A DNA stretch of 53,745 nucleotides from Pseudomonadota bacterium (GTDB lineage: Bacteria; Pseudomonadota; Gammaproteobacteria; Burkholderiales; Burkholderiaceae_C), in assembly GCA_021805805.1 (NCBI GenBank), contig JAJZEB010000009.1:1-53745 (forward strand), written 5' to 3'. This document shows, in pieces, positions 20,701-28,115 of the stretch (positions are counted from its first letter, which is position 1; every line of letters begins with the position of its first letter). The notes under the pieces were generated by a model. The model was not told the DNA's origin and made no database searches. It saw nothing but the letters and a program-made list of their open reading frames with translations. The translations under genes were made by a program, and so were the position numbers.

Positions 20701-22502
20701 CCCAGCGTGGCGGCCTCGAGGTCGAGCACGAGCGGCAGGCGCACCTGACGACCCTCGAAATGGGTCTCGACGGCTGGGAACAGTCGGGCCAGCTGCCGCG
20801 CCAGGTGGTCGACCACCTGGCGATGCTGCCTGGAATCTGCGGCGTGGCATGCGGACGTCCGGACGCCGACAACCGCTACGTGCTCGAGTTCGCCGCGGGC
20901 AATGCGTCCGCCTACCTGCAGGGCTTGCGCGACGCCGACATCGACCTCGATTTCCAGCGCGCCTCGAGCGAGCCGGCGGGACCGACGCAGCGCGCGTGGA
21001 GCAGCGGCGTGATCGCCACCGAGCCGAACGAAGTGCGAGCCCAGACATTCGGCTCGGTCGCACGCCGCTTCGGCGTGCGCAGCACCGCAGCGCTGCCGCT
21101 GCTCGATCGCAGCGGCCACGTGCATCAGGTCATCACCCTGCTCGGCCAGTACCCTGGGCAGTTCGACGCGCCCGGCATGCGCCTGTGGATGGAGTCGGTG
21201 CAGCACCAGCTCAACCCGGCGTTCCAGCGCGTTCTCGCCGGGCAGGCGCAGCCGATCGCTGCGACACGTCGGGCGCATCTGCACGAATTGCTGTTCGGCA
21301 ACGGCCTGATCCTGTACGCACAGCCGCTGGTCAACATGGTCTCGGGCGAAATCGACAAGGTCGAGATCCTCGCCCGCCTGCAGGACGGCGAACGCATCCT
21401 CGCTCCGGGCGAATTCCTCGAGGCCTTCGGACACCACGAGCTGCGCATCCTGTTCCGCAAGGGAATCGACCAGGCATTGCGCTGGGTGCGCGAGTGGGAC
21501 GCGCAAGGCCTGCACATCGACACCAGCGTCAATCTGCCGCCCAGCGTTTTGCTCGACCCGGATTGCAGCAGCTGGATCGCGCACGCGCTCGGCGAACATC
21601 AGGTCGACGCCAGCCGGCTGTACCTCGAATTGCTCGAGACCTACGAGGACCTGCTCGACGGTGCGCGCCGCGACGCGGCGATCGCCAGCCTGTCGCGGCT
21701 CGGCGTGCGCTTGATCATGGACGATCTCGGATCGGGCTACAGCAGTCTGAAGCGCATGCGCAGCCTGCCGTTCCACACCGTGAAGATCGACCAGCAGATC
21801 GTGCTGCAGGCGCGAAGCGACCCGGGCAAGACCATCGCCTTCATCGGCGCGCTGGTGCGCATGGCCCAGGGCCTTGGCATGCAGGTGACGATGGAAGGGC
21901 TGGAGACTGCTGACCTGATCGAAATGGCGTTGAGCCTGGGCGTCGAGCACGGCCAGGGCTACGCGCTGTCGGCGCCGATGCCGGCCGCCGAACTGCCGCG
22001 CTGGGTGCTCGGCTGGCGCTGGGAGCGCGACGCAGGCCGGCCTGCGACCGCGCTCGGCCGCCAGGCGCTGCTGTACGCGCGCGACGTCACGCCGCTGGAC
22101 TGGACGCGGGTGATCGCATCGCACCAGGGCTACCGCAAAGGCATCGAGCGCACTTTGCGCGGCGAAGGTGTCCCTCTGCAATGGGCCGTCGTGCAGCGCG
22201 ACGACGCGTGCCTTCTCGGCCGCTGGATGAAGCGCCAGGAATCGACCATCTGGTCCGAGGCACGCCCGCTGTTCGCCAAAGTGCACGAGCTGCATACGCA
22301 GTTCCACCACCGCGCCGGCGCGCTGCTCAGGTTGGCGCAGCACGACGGCGACAGCGACGCCGCGCTGCGCGAACTCGACTCCGGCGCGCTGGACCGCACC
22401 AGCGACCGGCTGGTGCGCGCGCTGCACCAGCTGAGCTGGACCATGAGCGCCGACGCGGACGCGTCGGAGAGCGCCGAGCCGAGGACTGCGCGGGTCGGCT
22501 GA
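17706..22502 (+). CDS. Giant membrane c-di-GMP protein: TM-sensor-TM-GAF-GAF-GGDEF-globin-GAF-EAL-CZB-like
   Basis: A 1598-residue protein. Membrane segments at about 39-59 and 283-304 flank a periplasmic region. Two GAF-like domains follow (about 330-480 and 515-660). The GGDEF domain is at about 680-840: GGDEF at 759-763, with an RxxD inhibitory site (REID) five residues before it, so it should be an active, feedback-inhibited diguanylate cyclase. Residues about 855-1010 match the globin-coupled-sensor fold: proximal His921 in QRRHLRQLLS, RTHATVG after it, and Tyr in AFIDAFYQSL as candidate distal residue. A GAF (about 1030-1180) and an EAL domain (about 1190-1430) follow; E1220 (EILAR), VNLPP, LELLE, D1339-D1340, KID, MEGLE and GQGY are all present, so phosphodiesterase activity is plausible. 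The C-terminal part has H1473, C1502 (DDACLLGRW) and H1530/H1534 (HTQFH), matching the 3His-Cys zinc motif of CZB domains. Which activity dominates is unknown. Confidence 0.85.
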   Translation: MQPAASSRGPTQGPFPPSMQSPPPTQHVPPPRDDTSRVMARLAAGGLALLLAMGAGIAWSHWQDARQRAQLVLRSYAGIYAQAYATRAGERERRLRDIAALLQTTPQPLGKALAHALQGWPQVRNLELLGADGAVLARSGAASRDPAQDGSLDAVQKLALIGCSASSSTCTTPPVPGPAGSRLTADLLRLSPPIGSAAWLAAVRVQRDSALLPDLRAAYPDASLQLVRSDGRVQYAYAPAAQGARAMLDGRISATVALPSMPLTVVVSLPRSVLLRQWLRELLPYAALLAVLSALGAALMGLGAHRLRGAERQRREAMQRLERASAFLAFRAKTNELVAGAGDEHELLQAVCEAAIGISDLRLAWVGRPDANGHCTVLASAGAIGYLNGVDISVDAVHPGSGGPFGRAWRSGAAQFNPGFAAGALPWAERAERHGLRASAALPIRRRDRHDSILSLYWDDTIDFDSGFRAIIAEAAADLGRGLERLDLVAEQQRALRAHERQGELMRTVFSQIDVLIASRNEQDLLDTACTRLLEGGLFVAAWIGQPDASGAVRALAAGGEALGTLAQHPVNLNEVPDSALARAWASESKAIETDLQSPLIAPWSMFTLPDSRPEAITLPIRRSERLWGLLVLVALDGADLDDIVQNTLLRTAELIGQALTEIDLKQLLQARESEQAHLARHDALTGLANRLALEQHLPRAIARARRSGHQLAIGVLDLDDFKPVNDSFGHAAGDRLLQELARRLQAQLREIDLLARLGGDEFVLVLDDIDGLHPRQQLAGILARMHRAVELPFDLGGGVQAEVGMSMGLALYPGDGDEADQLLRQADAALYAAKSGKGRRERWWLLSGEHVDEPDDEEIEPYGATAAELLDRAGDAVRGLEDAFIDAFYQSLADDPPSARIIDMLSEREVDHLNEQQRRHLRQLLSPTLTRREHEHCAQRLGRTHATVGVDGSAVMVAMSQYGAALHRATQGLPLRLDARVKLQAVLQQRLATELQSTQRGGLEVEHERQAHLTTLEMGLDGWEQSGQLPRQVVDHLAMLPGICGVACGRPDADNRYVLEFAAGNASAYLQGLRDADIDLDFQRASSEPAGPTQRAWSSGVIATEPNEVRAQTFGSVARRFGVRSTAALPLLDRSGHVHQVITLLGQYPGQFDAPGMRLWMESVQHQLNPAFQRVLAGQAQPIAATRRAHLHELLFGNGLILYAQPLVNMVSGEIDKVEILARLQDGERILAPGEFLEAFGHHELRILFRKGIDQALRWVREWDAQGLHIDTSVNLPPSVLLDPDCSSWIAHALGEHQVDASRLYLELLETYEDLLDGARRDAAIASLSRLGVRLIMDDLGSGYSSLKRMRSLPFHTVKIDQQIVLQARSDPGKTIAFIGALVRMAQGLGMQVTMEGLETADLIEMALSLGVEHGQGYALSAPMPAAELPRWVLGWRWERDAGRPATALGRQALLYARDVTPLDWTRVIASHQGYRKGIERTLRGEGVPLQWAVVQRDDACLLGRWMKRQESTIWSEARPLFAKVHELHTQFHHRAGALLRLAQHDGDSDAALRELDSGALDRTSDRLVRALHQLSWTMSADADASESAEPRTARVG

Positions 22503-22526
22503 ACCGACCGCCTGCACGAGGACGCG

Positions 22527-23063
22527 ATGAAACCGTCGATCGCCCTGCTTGCCGTCTCATGCTGCGCCGCGCTGTGGACGCCGGCGGCGCGCGCGTTCAC
22601 GGTCTCCAGCAGCTCGCTTCGCGCCGACGGCAGCTTTGCCGCAGCGCAAGCCTACGACCTGCACGGCTGCGGCGGCGCGAACGTGTCGCCGGCGCTGCGC
22701 TGGACGCAATCTCCGCCCGGCACGCGTGGCTTCGCGCTGACCCTGTTCGATCGCGATGCGCGCGGTGGCCTCGGCTGGTGGCACTGGGTGGTCGTCGACC
22801 TGCCTGCGGGCACCCGCGCGCTTGCCGCCGGAGCTGCGCTTCCGGCCGGGGCCCGCGTCTGGCGCAACAGCTACGGACAGGACGCGTACGGCGGGCCCTG
22901 CCCGCCGCGCGGCGACCGCGCGCACCACTACGTGCTGACCGTGTACGCGCTGCCCGACGCCCGCATGCGGCTGCCGCGCGGCGACGACGCGGCGCAGGTC
23001 GCCGCTGCGCTGCAGGCCGCGGCGCTGGGCACCGCGCAGCTGGTCGGCACCTACGCCCGCTAG
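22527..23063 (+). CDS. YbhB/YbcL-type (PEBP family) periplasmic protein
   Basis: A 178-residue protein with a signal peptide (MKPSIALLAVSCCAALWTPAARA). The mature part is a PEBP/Raf-kinase-inhibitor-like fold: AYDLHGCGGANVSPALRWTQSP, FALTLFDRDA, GWWHWVVVDLPAGT, and GPCPPRGDRAHHYVLTVYAL, which hold the anion/ligand pocket residues. The E. coli homologues YbhB and YbcL are known; YbcL variants modulate host responses, but most have no defined ligand. GAGGA lies upstream of the ATG. It starts 24 bases after the large c-di-GMP gene, so co-transcription is possible. It is convergent with the next gene over a shared hairpin. Confidence 0.9.
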   Translation: MKPSIALLAVSCCAALWTPAARAFTVSSSSLRADGSFAAAQAYDLHGCGGANVSPALRWTQSPPGTRGFALTLFDRDARGGLGWWHWVVVDLPAGTRALAAGAALPAGARVWRNSYGQDAYGGPCPPRGDRAHHYVLTVYALPDARMRLPRGDDAAQVAAALQAAALGTAQLVGTYAR

Positions 23064-23064
23064 T

Positions 23065-23100
23065 TAGTCCACTGCGTCAGGGAAATGGCGCAGTGGACTA
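23065..23100. terminator. 12-bp perfect hairpin between convergent genes
   Basis: TAGTCCACTGCG (23065-23076) pairs perfectly with CGCAGTGGACTA (23089-23100) across a 12-base loop. It sits immediately after the YbhB-like stop, and its right arm includes the TAG stop of the leftward gene. Placement suits a bidirectional terminator or an mRNA 3'-end stabiliser; no T-run follows on either strand. Confidence 0.55.
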
Positions 23101-23460
23101 GCGGCCGAAACGGCTGATCGCCGCCAGGTTGCGCGTGCGGTCGATGCGGTCCTGGCGTCGCCGCGCCTGGTCGAACGCCTCTTCGAACGAGGCCCCCTGG
23201 CCCATGACGACGAACACGTCGAGGCCGGCATCCCAGTCGTCGTAACCCACCTGGTAGCGATGGCGGGTATCGAGCCTCGCGCGCAGGCTCTCGAGCTTGC
23301 TCCGGTAGTCGCGCGGTCGCGCCTGCTCGAGGCGCTCCATTTCGAGCTGCAGCGCCGCGCGCGCAGCCGCCGACAGGCCATAGCCCGGGCCGCGGTCGAC
23401 CACCCGCGCACGCGCGCCCCAGAGGCGGCGCGCTTGGTGCAAGGCGATGGATTCGTTCAT
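23098..23460 (-). CDS. Hypothetical 120-residue basic protein
   Basis: Start ATG at 23460 (MNESIALHQARRLWG). No family is recognised. The protein is rich in Arg and Ala; the middle (ARAALQLEMERLEQARPRDYRSKLESLRARLD) is probably helical or coiled-coil, and the C-terminal half has a distinctive YQVGYDDWDAGLDVFVVMGQ and ends ARRRQDRIDRTRNLAAISRF. It has no signal peptide or membrane segment. The stop codon is within a perfect hairpin shared with the convergent YbhB-like gene. The coding bias of this stretch fits a real gene, but function cannot be given. Confidence 0.6.
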   Translation of the reverse strand: MNESIALHQARRLWGARARVVDRGPGYGLSAAARAALQLEMERLEQARPRDYRSKLESLRARLDTRHRYQVGYDDWDAGLDVFVVMGQGASFEEAFDQARRRQDRIDRTRNLAAISRFGR

Positions 23461-23549
23461 CTCTGGAAGAGCTCGGTGGGCTTTTGTGCCGATTGTCGAC
23501 GATTTCGCTTCGGCCGCAACCCCCGGAGTCACCCATCCGTGCGGATCCG

Positions 23550-25025
23550 TCAGGCACCGGCCGGATTTCCCCCCAACGCCAGGAAAAGCTGCGCCGTATC
23601 GCGTTCGCGTGCCGCGCGCGCACGCAGCCAGCCGATGTCGGCGCGCTCGGCTTCGCGCTGCACCCGCAGCAGCTGCAGTCGCCCGACGTCGCCGGCGCGC
23701 AACCGCTCCCGCATCAACGCCAGCTCGGCGTGCGCCACGTCGCGCGCGCGCTGGCGCGCGGCCAGCACTTCGGCATCGTGCTGCAGCGCGCGCAAGGCGT
23801 CGGCGACCTGGCCGAAGGCGCGCAGCACCGTGGCCTGGTAATGCGCCGCCGCGGCGCGCACCGCCGCACGCGCGGCGCGCGCGCGCGCATGAAGCGCGCC
23901 GCCGTCGAAAACCGGCGCGAGCAGCCCGCCGAGCAGGCTCCAGCCGTTGCTGCCGGCGGCGAACAGGGTCCCGAGCTGCGTCGACTGCGGAACGAACGAC
24001 GCGCTGAGCACGATATGCGGGTAGAGGTCGGCCACCGCCACGCCGAGCTGCGCAGCGGCCGCGTGCAGCTCGGCCCGCGCCAGCAGGATGTCGGGCCGGC
24101 TGGCAACGAGTCGGGACGGAAGCACCAGCGGCAACGCGCGTGGCAGATGCAGGGTGTCGAAGGCCATGCGCGGCAGCCGCGCCGCGTCGGGCGGCTCGCC
24201 GAGCAACACGGCCAGCGCGTGCCGGGTCGCATCCAGGCGCTGCTCGAGCGCCGGCAGCTGCGCCGCGTCGGCGGCGAGCCGGGCCTGCGCGGCCAGCGGC
24301 GCGGCACCGCCGACAGCGCCGAGCGCGCGCGCCCGCCGCAACAGCTGCAGGCGCTGCGTGTCGGCGCGCAGAACCGCGCGCAAGCGCGCGCGCTGCGCGC
24401 GCAGCGCAGCCGCATCGATGCTCAGCTCCACCGACTCGGCGCTGACCTCGAGCGCCGCCGCGGCCACGCGTTGTCGCTGCGCTTCGGCCAACGCCTGCCG
24501 GCCGCGCAATGCCGCGCGCGCGCCGCCTGCGAGGTCCGGATCCCAGCTCGCGTCCAGGCCGAGCGCGTAATAGGTGAACGGCGGCTGCGGCGCGGAGTTG
24601 CCGAAGAACTCGGCGCCGTAGCGCTGGCGGCCGGCGCCTGCCTGCAATTCCAGCCTCGGCGCCAGCGCGCCGTCGGCGGCTGCGACCAGCGCACGTGCTT
24701 GCGCCAGCCGTGCGCCGGCCGCGGCCAGGTCGAGGTTGCCGCGCAGCGCGCGCGCCACCACGGCGTCGAGCCCCGGGTTGCGGTACAGCCGCCACCAGGC
24801 GCGCTGCACGCGCGCACAGGGAACCAGCCGCTGGTCCGGCTGCGCCGCATCGAAGCGAGGCGCGCGCGCAGTGTAGGCGCGCGCCTGCGGAGTTGCTGGA
24901 GTGCGCACGTCGGTTTGCGCGGCGCAGCCGGCGAGCAGCGCAAGGCCGAGCGCGCACGCGCCCAGCGCGGTGCGCGCCAGCGGGCAGCGCGCACGCACAT
25001 CCGGAGTCGGGCCGCGCAGCGTCAT
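23550..25025 (-). CDS. Outer-membrane efflux lipoprotein (TolC/NodT family)
   Basis: A 491-residue outer-membrane factor. A lipoprotein signal is seen (ALGLALLAGCAAQ, lipobox LAGC), as in the NodT/OprM group. The two repeated OEP halves are at about 60-260 and 275-480: WWRLYRNPGLDAVVARALRGNLDLAAA opens the first and SRPDILLARAELHAAAAQLGVAVADLYPHI the second; long Ala/Arg/Leu-rich helices form the periplasmic barrel. It provides the exit duct of the tripartite pump encoded just upstream. The ATG overlaps the stop of the MFS gene by 4 bases. It is the last gene of the four-gene marR-emrA-emrB-tolC-like operon. Confidence 0.93.
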   Translation of the reverse strand: MTLRGPTPDVRARCPLARTALGACALGLALLAGCAAQTDVRTPATPQARAYTARAPRFDAAQPDQRLVPCARVQRAWWRLYRNPGLDAVVARALRGNLDLAAAGARLAQARALVAAADGALAPRLELQAGAGRQRYGAEFFGNSAPQPPFTYYALGLDASWDPDLAGGARAALRGRQALAEAQRQRVAAAALEVSAESVELSIDAAALRAQRARLRAVLRADTQRLQLLRRARALGAVGGAAPLAAQARLAADAAQLPALEQRLDATRHALAVLLGEPPDAARLPRMAFDTLHLPRALPLVLPSRLVASRPDILLARAELHAAAAQLGVAVADLYPHIVLSASFVPQSTQLGTLFAAGSNGWSLLGGLLAPVFDGGALHARARAARAAVRAAAAHYQATVLRAFGQVADALRALQHDAEVLAARQRARDVAHAELALMRERLRAGDVGRLQLLRVQREAERADIGWLRARAARERDTAQLFLALGGNPAGA

Positions 25026-26575
25026 TCGAGCACCCCGTGCAGAGTGCCGTGGTCGTCGCCGGAGCCGTCCTGGCTGCCACCGGAGGGCGCCGCCGCGGCA
25101 TGTGATCGCGCGCTGCGCAGCAGGACGATCAACGGCAGCGCGGCGAGGCTGAGCAGCATCATCAACTTGAAGTCGTTGTCGTAGGCGATCATCATGGCTT
25201 GCTGACCGACCATCGCATCGAGCCGCGGCAGCGCGCCGTGCAGCAGCGCATCCAGCCCGTTGAGCCCGATCCCGTACGGAGTGATCTGCTCGGCGAGTTG
25301 TGCGTGCATCGTCTGGCCGCTGCGCACCAGCATGGTTTCGACGAATGAAATGCCGATGCTGCTTCCGACGTTGCGGATCAGGCTGAACATCGCGGTGCCT
25401 TCGTTGCGCAGCGCGCCAGGCAGCGTGGCGAAGGTGATGGTGGCCAGCGGGACGTAGACGAAGCCGGTTCCCAAGCCCTGAGCGAGACCCGACCACAGCA
25501 CCAGGTGGCTGTCCATCTGCAAATAGAAGCCAGTCATCTGCCATGCTGAATACGCCGTGATCGCGAACCCGGCACCGATGATCAGGCGCGCATCGATCCG
25601 CCCCATGATGCGGCCGACGACGAACATCGCCACCAACGTTCCGATTCCGCGCGGCGCGGTCAGCAGGCCGGTGAGGACCACCGGGTAGCCGAGCAGGTCC
25701 TGCATCAACGACGGCAGCAGCGCCAGGGTCGCGAACAGCACGACTCCGACGATGAAAATGAACACGTTTCCAGTCAGGAAATTGCGATCCTTGAACAGCC
25801 CCGGGCTGATGAAGGGATGCTTCGACGTCGTCAGCATGTGCACAACGAACAGGTACAGCGCAAGCAGCGCGACTCCGGCTTCGACGCGGATTTCGGTGGA
25901 GCTGAACCAGTCCTTGAGCTGGCCGCGGTCGAGCATCAGCTGCAGTGCGCCGATGGCCAGGCTCAGCGTGGCGAAACCGAAGAAGTCGAACGCGGTGCGA
26001 CGCGTCGGCGTCTCGCGCATGAACGTGGCCACGCCAAGAAACGACAGGATGCCGAAAGGCACGTTGATGTAGAACACCCAGCGCCAGTCGTAGTTCTGGG
26101 TCAGCCAGCCGCCGAGCACCGGGCCGACGATCGGCCCCAGCACCACGCCCATGACCCACAGCGCCATTGCCCGCGCGTGGTTGTGCGGCGGGTTGATGTC
26201 GAGCAGCGCGGCCTGTGACATCGGGATCAGCGCGGCGCCGGCGATTCCCTGCAGCAGCCGCGCGGCGACGATCTCGGGCAGGGTCTGCGCCAGCCCGCAC
26301 AGCGACGAGGCCACCGTGAATCCGACGATCGAGACCAGGAACACCCGGCGCCTGCCGACGCGCCCGGCGAGCCAGCCGCTCAGCGGCGTCATGATCGCCG
26401 CGGCAATGATGTACGAGGTCAGCACCCAGGTGATCTGGTCCTGCGTGGTCGACAACGAGCCCTGGATGTCGGGCAGCGCGACGTTGGCGATGGTGTTGTC
26501 CAGCGCCTGCATGATCGACGCCAGCATCACCGACAAGGTGATCATGCGCCGATGCGGGTAAGCGTCGGTCGTCAT
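25022..26575 (-). CDS. MFS drug:H+ antiporter, DHA2 (EmrB/QacA) family
   Basis: A 517-residue inner-membrane transporter with 14 predicted helices. Family markers: MLASIMQALDNTIANVALPDI in helix 1, GWLAGRVGRRRVFLVSI (motif A), ARLLQGIAGAALIPMSQA and VLGPIVGPVLGGWLT (motif C), then DWRWVFYINVPFG, typical of EmrB. It exports drugs or other toxic amphiphiles by proton antiport together with the adaptor and outer-membrane factor. The start overlaps the end of the adaptor gene by 4 bases, and its end overlaps the outer-membrane factor gene by 4. The substrate cannot be told from sequence. Confidence 0.95.
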   Translation of the reverse strand: MTTDAYPHRRMITLSVMLASIMQALDNTIANVALPDIQGSLSTTQDQITWVLTSYIIAAAIMTPLSGWLAGRVGRRRVFLVSIVGFTVASSLCGLAQTLPEIVAARLLQGIAGAALIPMSQAALLDINPPHNHARAMALWVMGVVLGPIVGPVLGGWLTQNYDWRWVFYINVPFGILSFLGVATFMRETPTRRTAFDFFGFATLSLAIGALQLMLDRGQLKDWFSSTEIRVEAGVALLALYLFVVHMLTTSKHPFISPGLFKDRNFLTGNVFIFIVGVVLFATLALLPSLMQDLLGYPVVLTGLLTAPRGIGTLVAMFVVGRIMGRIDARLIIGAGFAITAYSAWQMTGFYLQMDSHLVLWSGLAQGLGTGFVYVPLATITFATLPGALRNEGTAMFSLIRNVGSSIGISFVETMLVRSGQTMHAQLAEQITPYGIGLNGLDALLHGALPRLDAMVGQQAMMIAYDNDFKLMMLLSLAALPLIVLLRSARSHAAAAPSGGSQDGSGDDHGTLHGVLE

Positions 26576-27627
26576 CGACGGGTCTGCGTCCCGTGGCCGA
26601 ACAGGTGCCGGCGCCAGCCGGTATCGACGCTGACTTCGGCGCTCAGTCCGCTGCGCAGCGTCGGCGGCGGTGCGTCCAGCGCAATGCGCACCGGAAGCCG
26701 TTGCACCACCTTGACCCAGTTCCCGGTGGCGTTCTCGGGCGGAAGCACCGAGAACACCGCGCCGGTTCCTGGACTGAAGCTCGCGACATGGCCCTTGAGC
26801 ACGTCTCCGGGCAGGGCGTCGATGCGCACCCTGGCCGGGTCGCCGACGTGCATGTGCGCGAGTTGATCCTCCTTGAAGTCGGCCACCACCCAGGCATCTG
26901 CGGTGCGCACCAGCGCGAACGCGGGCTGCGCCGCGGCCATGTAGCGGCCCGGCTGCAACGCATCGACCCGGGTGACCACGCCGTCGGCAGGTGCGCGCAC
27001 CACACTGTGCGCCAGGTCCAGCCTCGCCTTCGCGAGTGCTGCGCGCGCCGCCAGCACGGCCGGGTTGCGCTGCCGCGCCGGCCCCAGCGCGGCCAACGCC
27101 GCGGCGCGTTGCGCACGCGCCGCGGCGACCCGCTGCACCGCCTGCTGCCACGCGTTCTCGGCCGCGTCGAGCTGCGCCTGCGAGGCGATCGCGGCGCCGG
27201 CCAGTCGACGGGTGCGGGCCAGTTCGCTTTGCGCGAAACGCTGCGCCTCGCTCGCGGCGGCCAGATCCGTTGCCGCGCGCGCCGCGTCGGCGCGCAGCAC
27301 GCGCAGCCGCAACCGTGCCGAGTCGAGCCGCGCCTGCGCCGCGTCGACCGCGATGCGCAATGCATCGTCGTCGAGCCGATACAGCACCTGACCGCGACGC
27401 ACCTGCGCGTTGTCGCTGACGTCGACCTCGCGTACGCGCCCGCCGATATCGGCGCTGATCGCCACCTGCGCGCAGTGCACGTAGGCGTCGTCGGTGGTCT
27501 CGCGTCGGCCGCCGCTGAGGTACAGCCACACGGCTGCACCGCAGGCCACGGCGACTCCGAGCACCATCAGCGGGCCGCGCAGGCGCGCGCGCAGCGCTGC
27601 GCGCGCAGCGGATTCGTGTTCAGTCAT
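26572..27627 (-). CDS. Membrane-fusion adaptor of efflux pump (HlyD/EmrA family)
   Basis: A 351-residue protein with one N-terminal membrane anchor (about 18-38, LMVLGVAVACGAAVWLYLSG), then the EmrA start TTDDAYVHCAQVAISADIGGRV of the lipoyl half-motif, a long helical hairpin (about 85-200) and the second half-motif VVRAPADGVVTRVDALQPG, followed by beta-barrel text AWVVADFKEDQLAHMHVG. It links the MFS pump to the outer-membrane duct. The start ATG at 27627 overlaps the marR stop by 4 bases. Order and overlaps indicate strict co-transcription with marR and the pump. Confidence 0.94.
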   Translation of the reverse strand: MTEHESAARAALRARLRGPLMVLGVAVACGAAVWLYLSGGRRETTDDAYVHCAQVAISADIGGRVREVDVSDNAQVRRGQVLYRLDDDALRIAVDAAQARLDSARLRLRVLRADAARAATDLAAASEAQRFAQSELARTRRLAGAAIASQAQLDAAENAWQQAVQRVAAARAQRAAALAALGPARQRNPAVLAARAALAKARLDLAHSVVRAPADGVVTRVDALQPGRYMAAAQPAFALVRTADAWVVADFKEDQLAHMHVGDPARVRIDALPGDVLKGHVASFSPGTGAVFSVLPPENATGNWVKVVQRLPVRIALDAPPPTLRSGLSAEVSVDTGWRRHLFGHGTQTRR

Positions 27628-28115
27628 GGGTCGCTTGGAACGGGCGGGGGATCGGCCGCATCGCACGCGGCCAGGTTGTCGCGCAATTGCGCCAGCACGG
27701 CCATGAATGCGTCGCGCCGGGGTGCGTCGACGCCGGAGAACGCTTCGGCGCGGGTCAGCGCCGACAACCGCTTGACCTCATCGAGCACCGGCTCCGCGGC
27801 CGCGGTCAGGTGCACGCTGTGCACCCGGCGGTCGTGCCGGCAGACGCGGCGCTCGATCAGGCCGTCGGCCTGCAGGCGGTCGAGCAGCCGCACCACGGCC
27901 ATCGGCTCGATCGCCGCCAGCTCGGCAAGCCGGGCCTGGCTGATTCCGGGGTGGCGCTCGAGATACGCCAGCACCCGACACGTCGGCAGCGTCAGCTGCA
28001 CCTCGCGCGCGCGCTGCTCGAACCGCCGCACGTAGCGGCGGCTGACTTCGGCGAGTAGGAAGCCGAACGGGGTCGATGGATCCGGGGACGACACGGGACG
28101 GTGGGTGCAGCGCAA
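27624..28115 (-). CDS. MarR-family transcriptional regulator of the efflux operon
   Basis: A 163-residue winged-helix regulator. The MarR fold is clear: LPTCRVLAYLERHPGISQARLAELAAIEPMAVVRLLDRLQADGLIERR holds the recognition helix, and the wing is RHDRRVHSVHLT. A likely repressor of its own operon, released by phenolic or drug ligands. The start is uncertain: a TTG at 28115 gives the full N-terminal helix; an in-frame GTG seven codons later is the alternative. An ATG at 28120 is out of frame. Eight bases upstream of the gene lies a perfect TGATAC-C-GTATCA dyad, the expected kind of MarR operator. The gene's stop overlaps the adaptor's start. Confidence 0.88.
   Translation of the reverse strand: MRCTHRPVSSPDPSTPFGFLLAEVSRRYVRRFEQRAREVQLTLPTCRVLAYLERHPGISQARLAELAAIEPMAVVRLLDRLQADGLIERRVCRHDRRVHSVHLTAAAEPVLDEVKRLSALTRAEAFSGVDAPRRDAFMAVLAQLRDNLAACDAADPPPVPSDP

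Noticed and set aside
18207-22517. 1436-codon open frame opposite the giant c-di-GMP gene
   Set aside because: Gln/Arg/Val-rich shadow of the real gene with no domain; motif-rich coding is on the plus strand.
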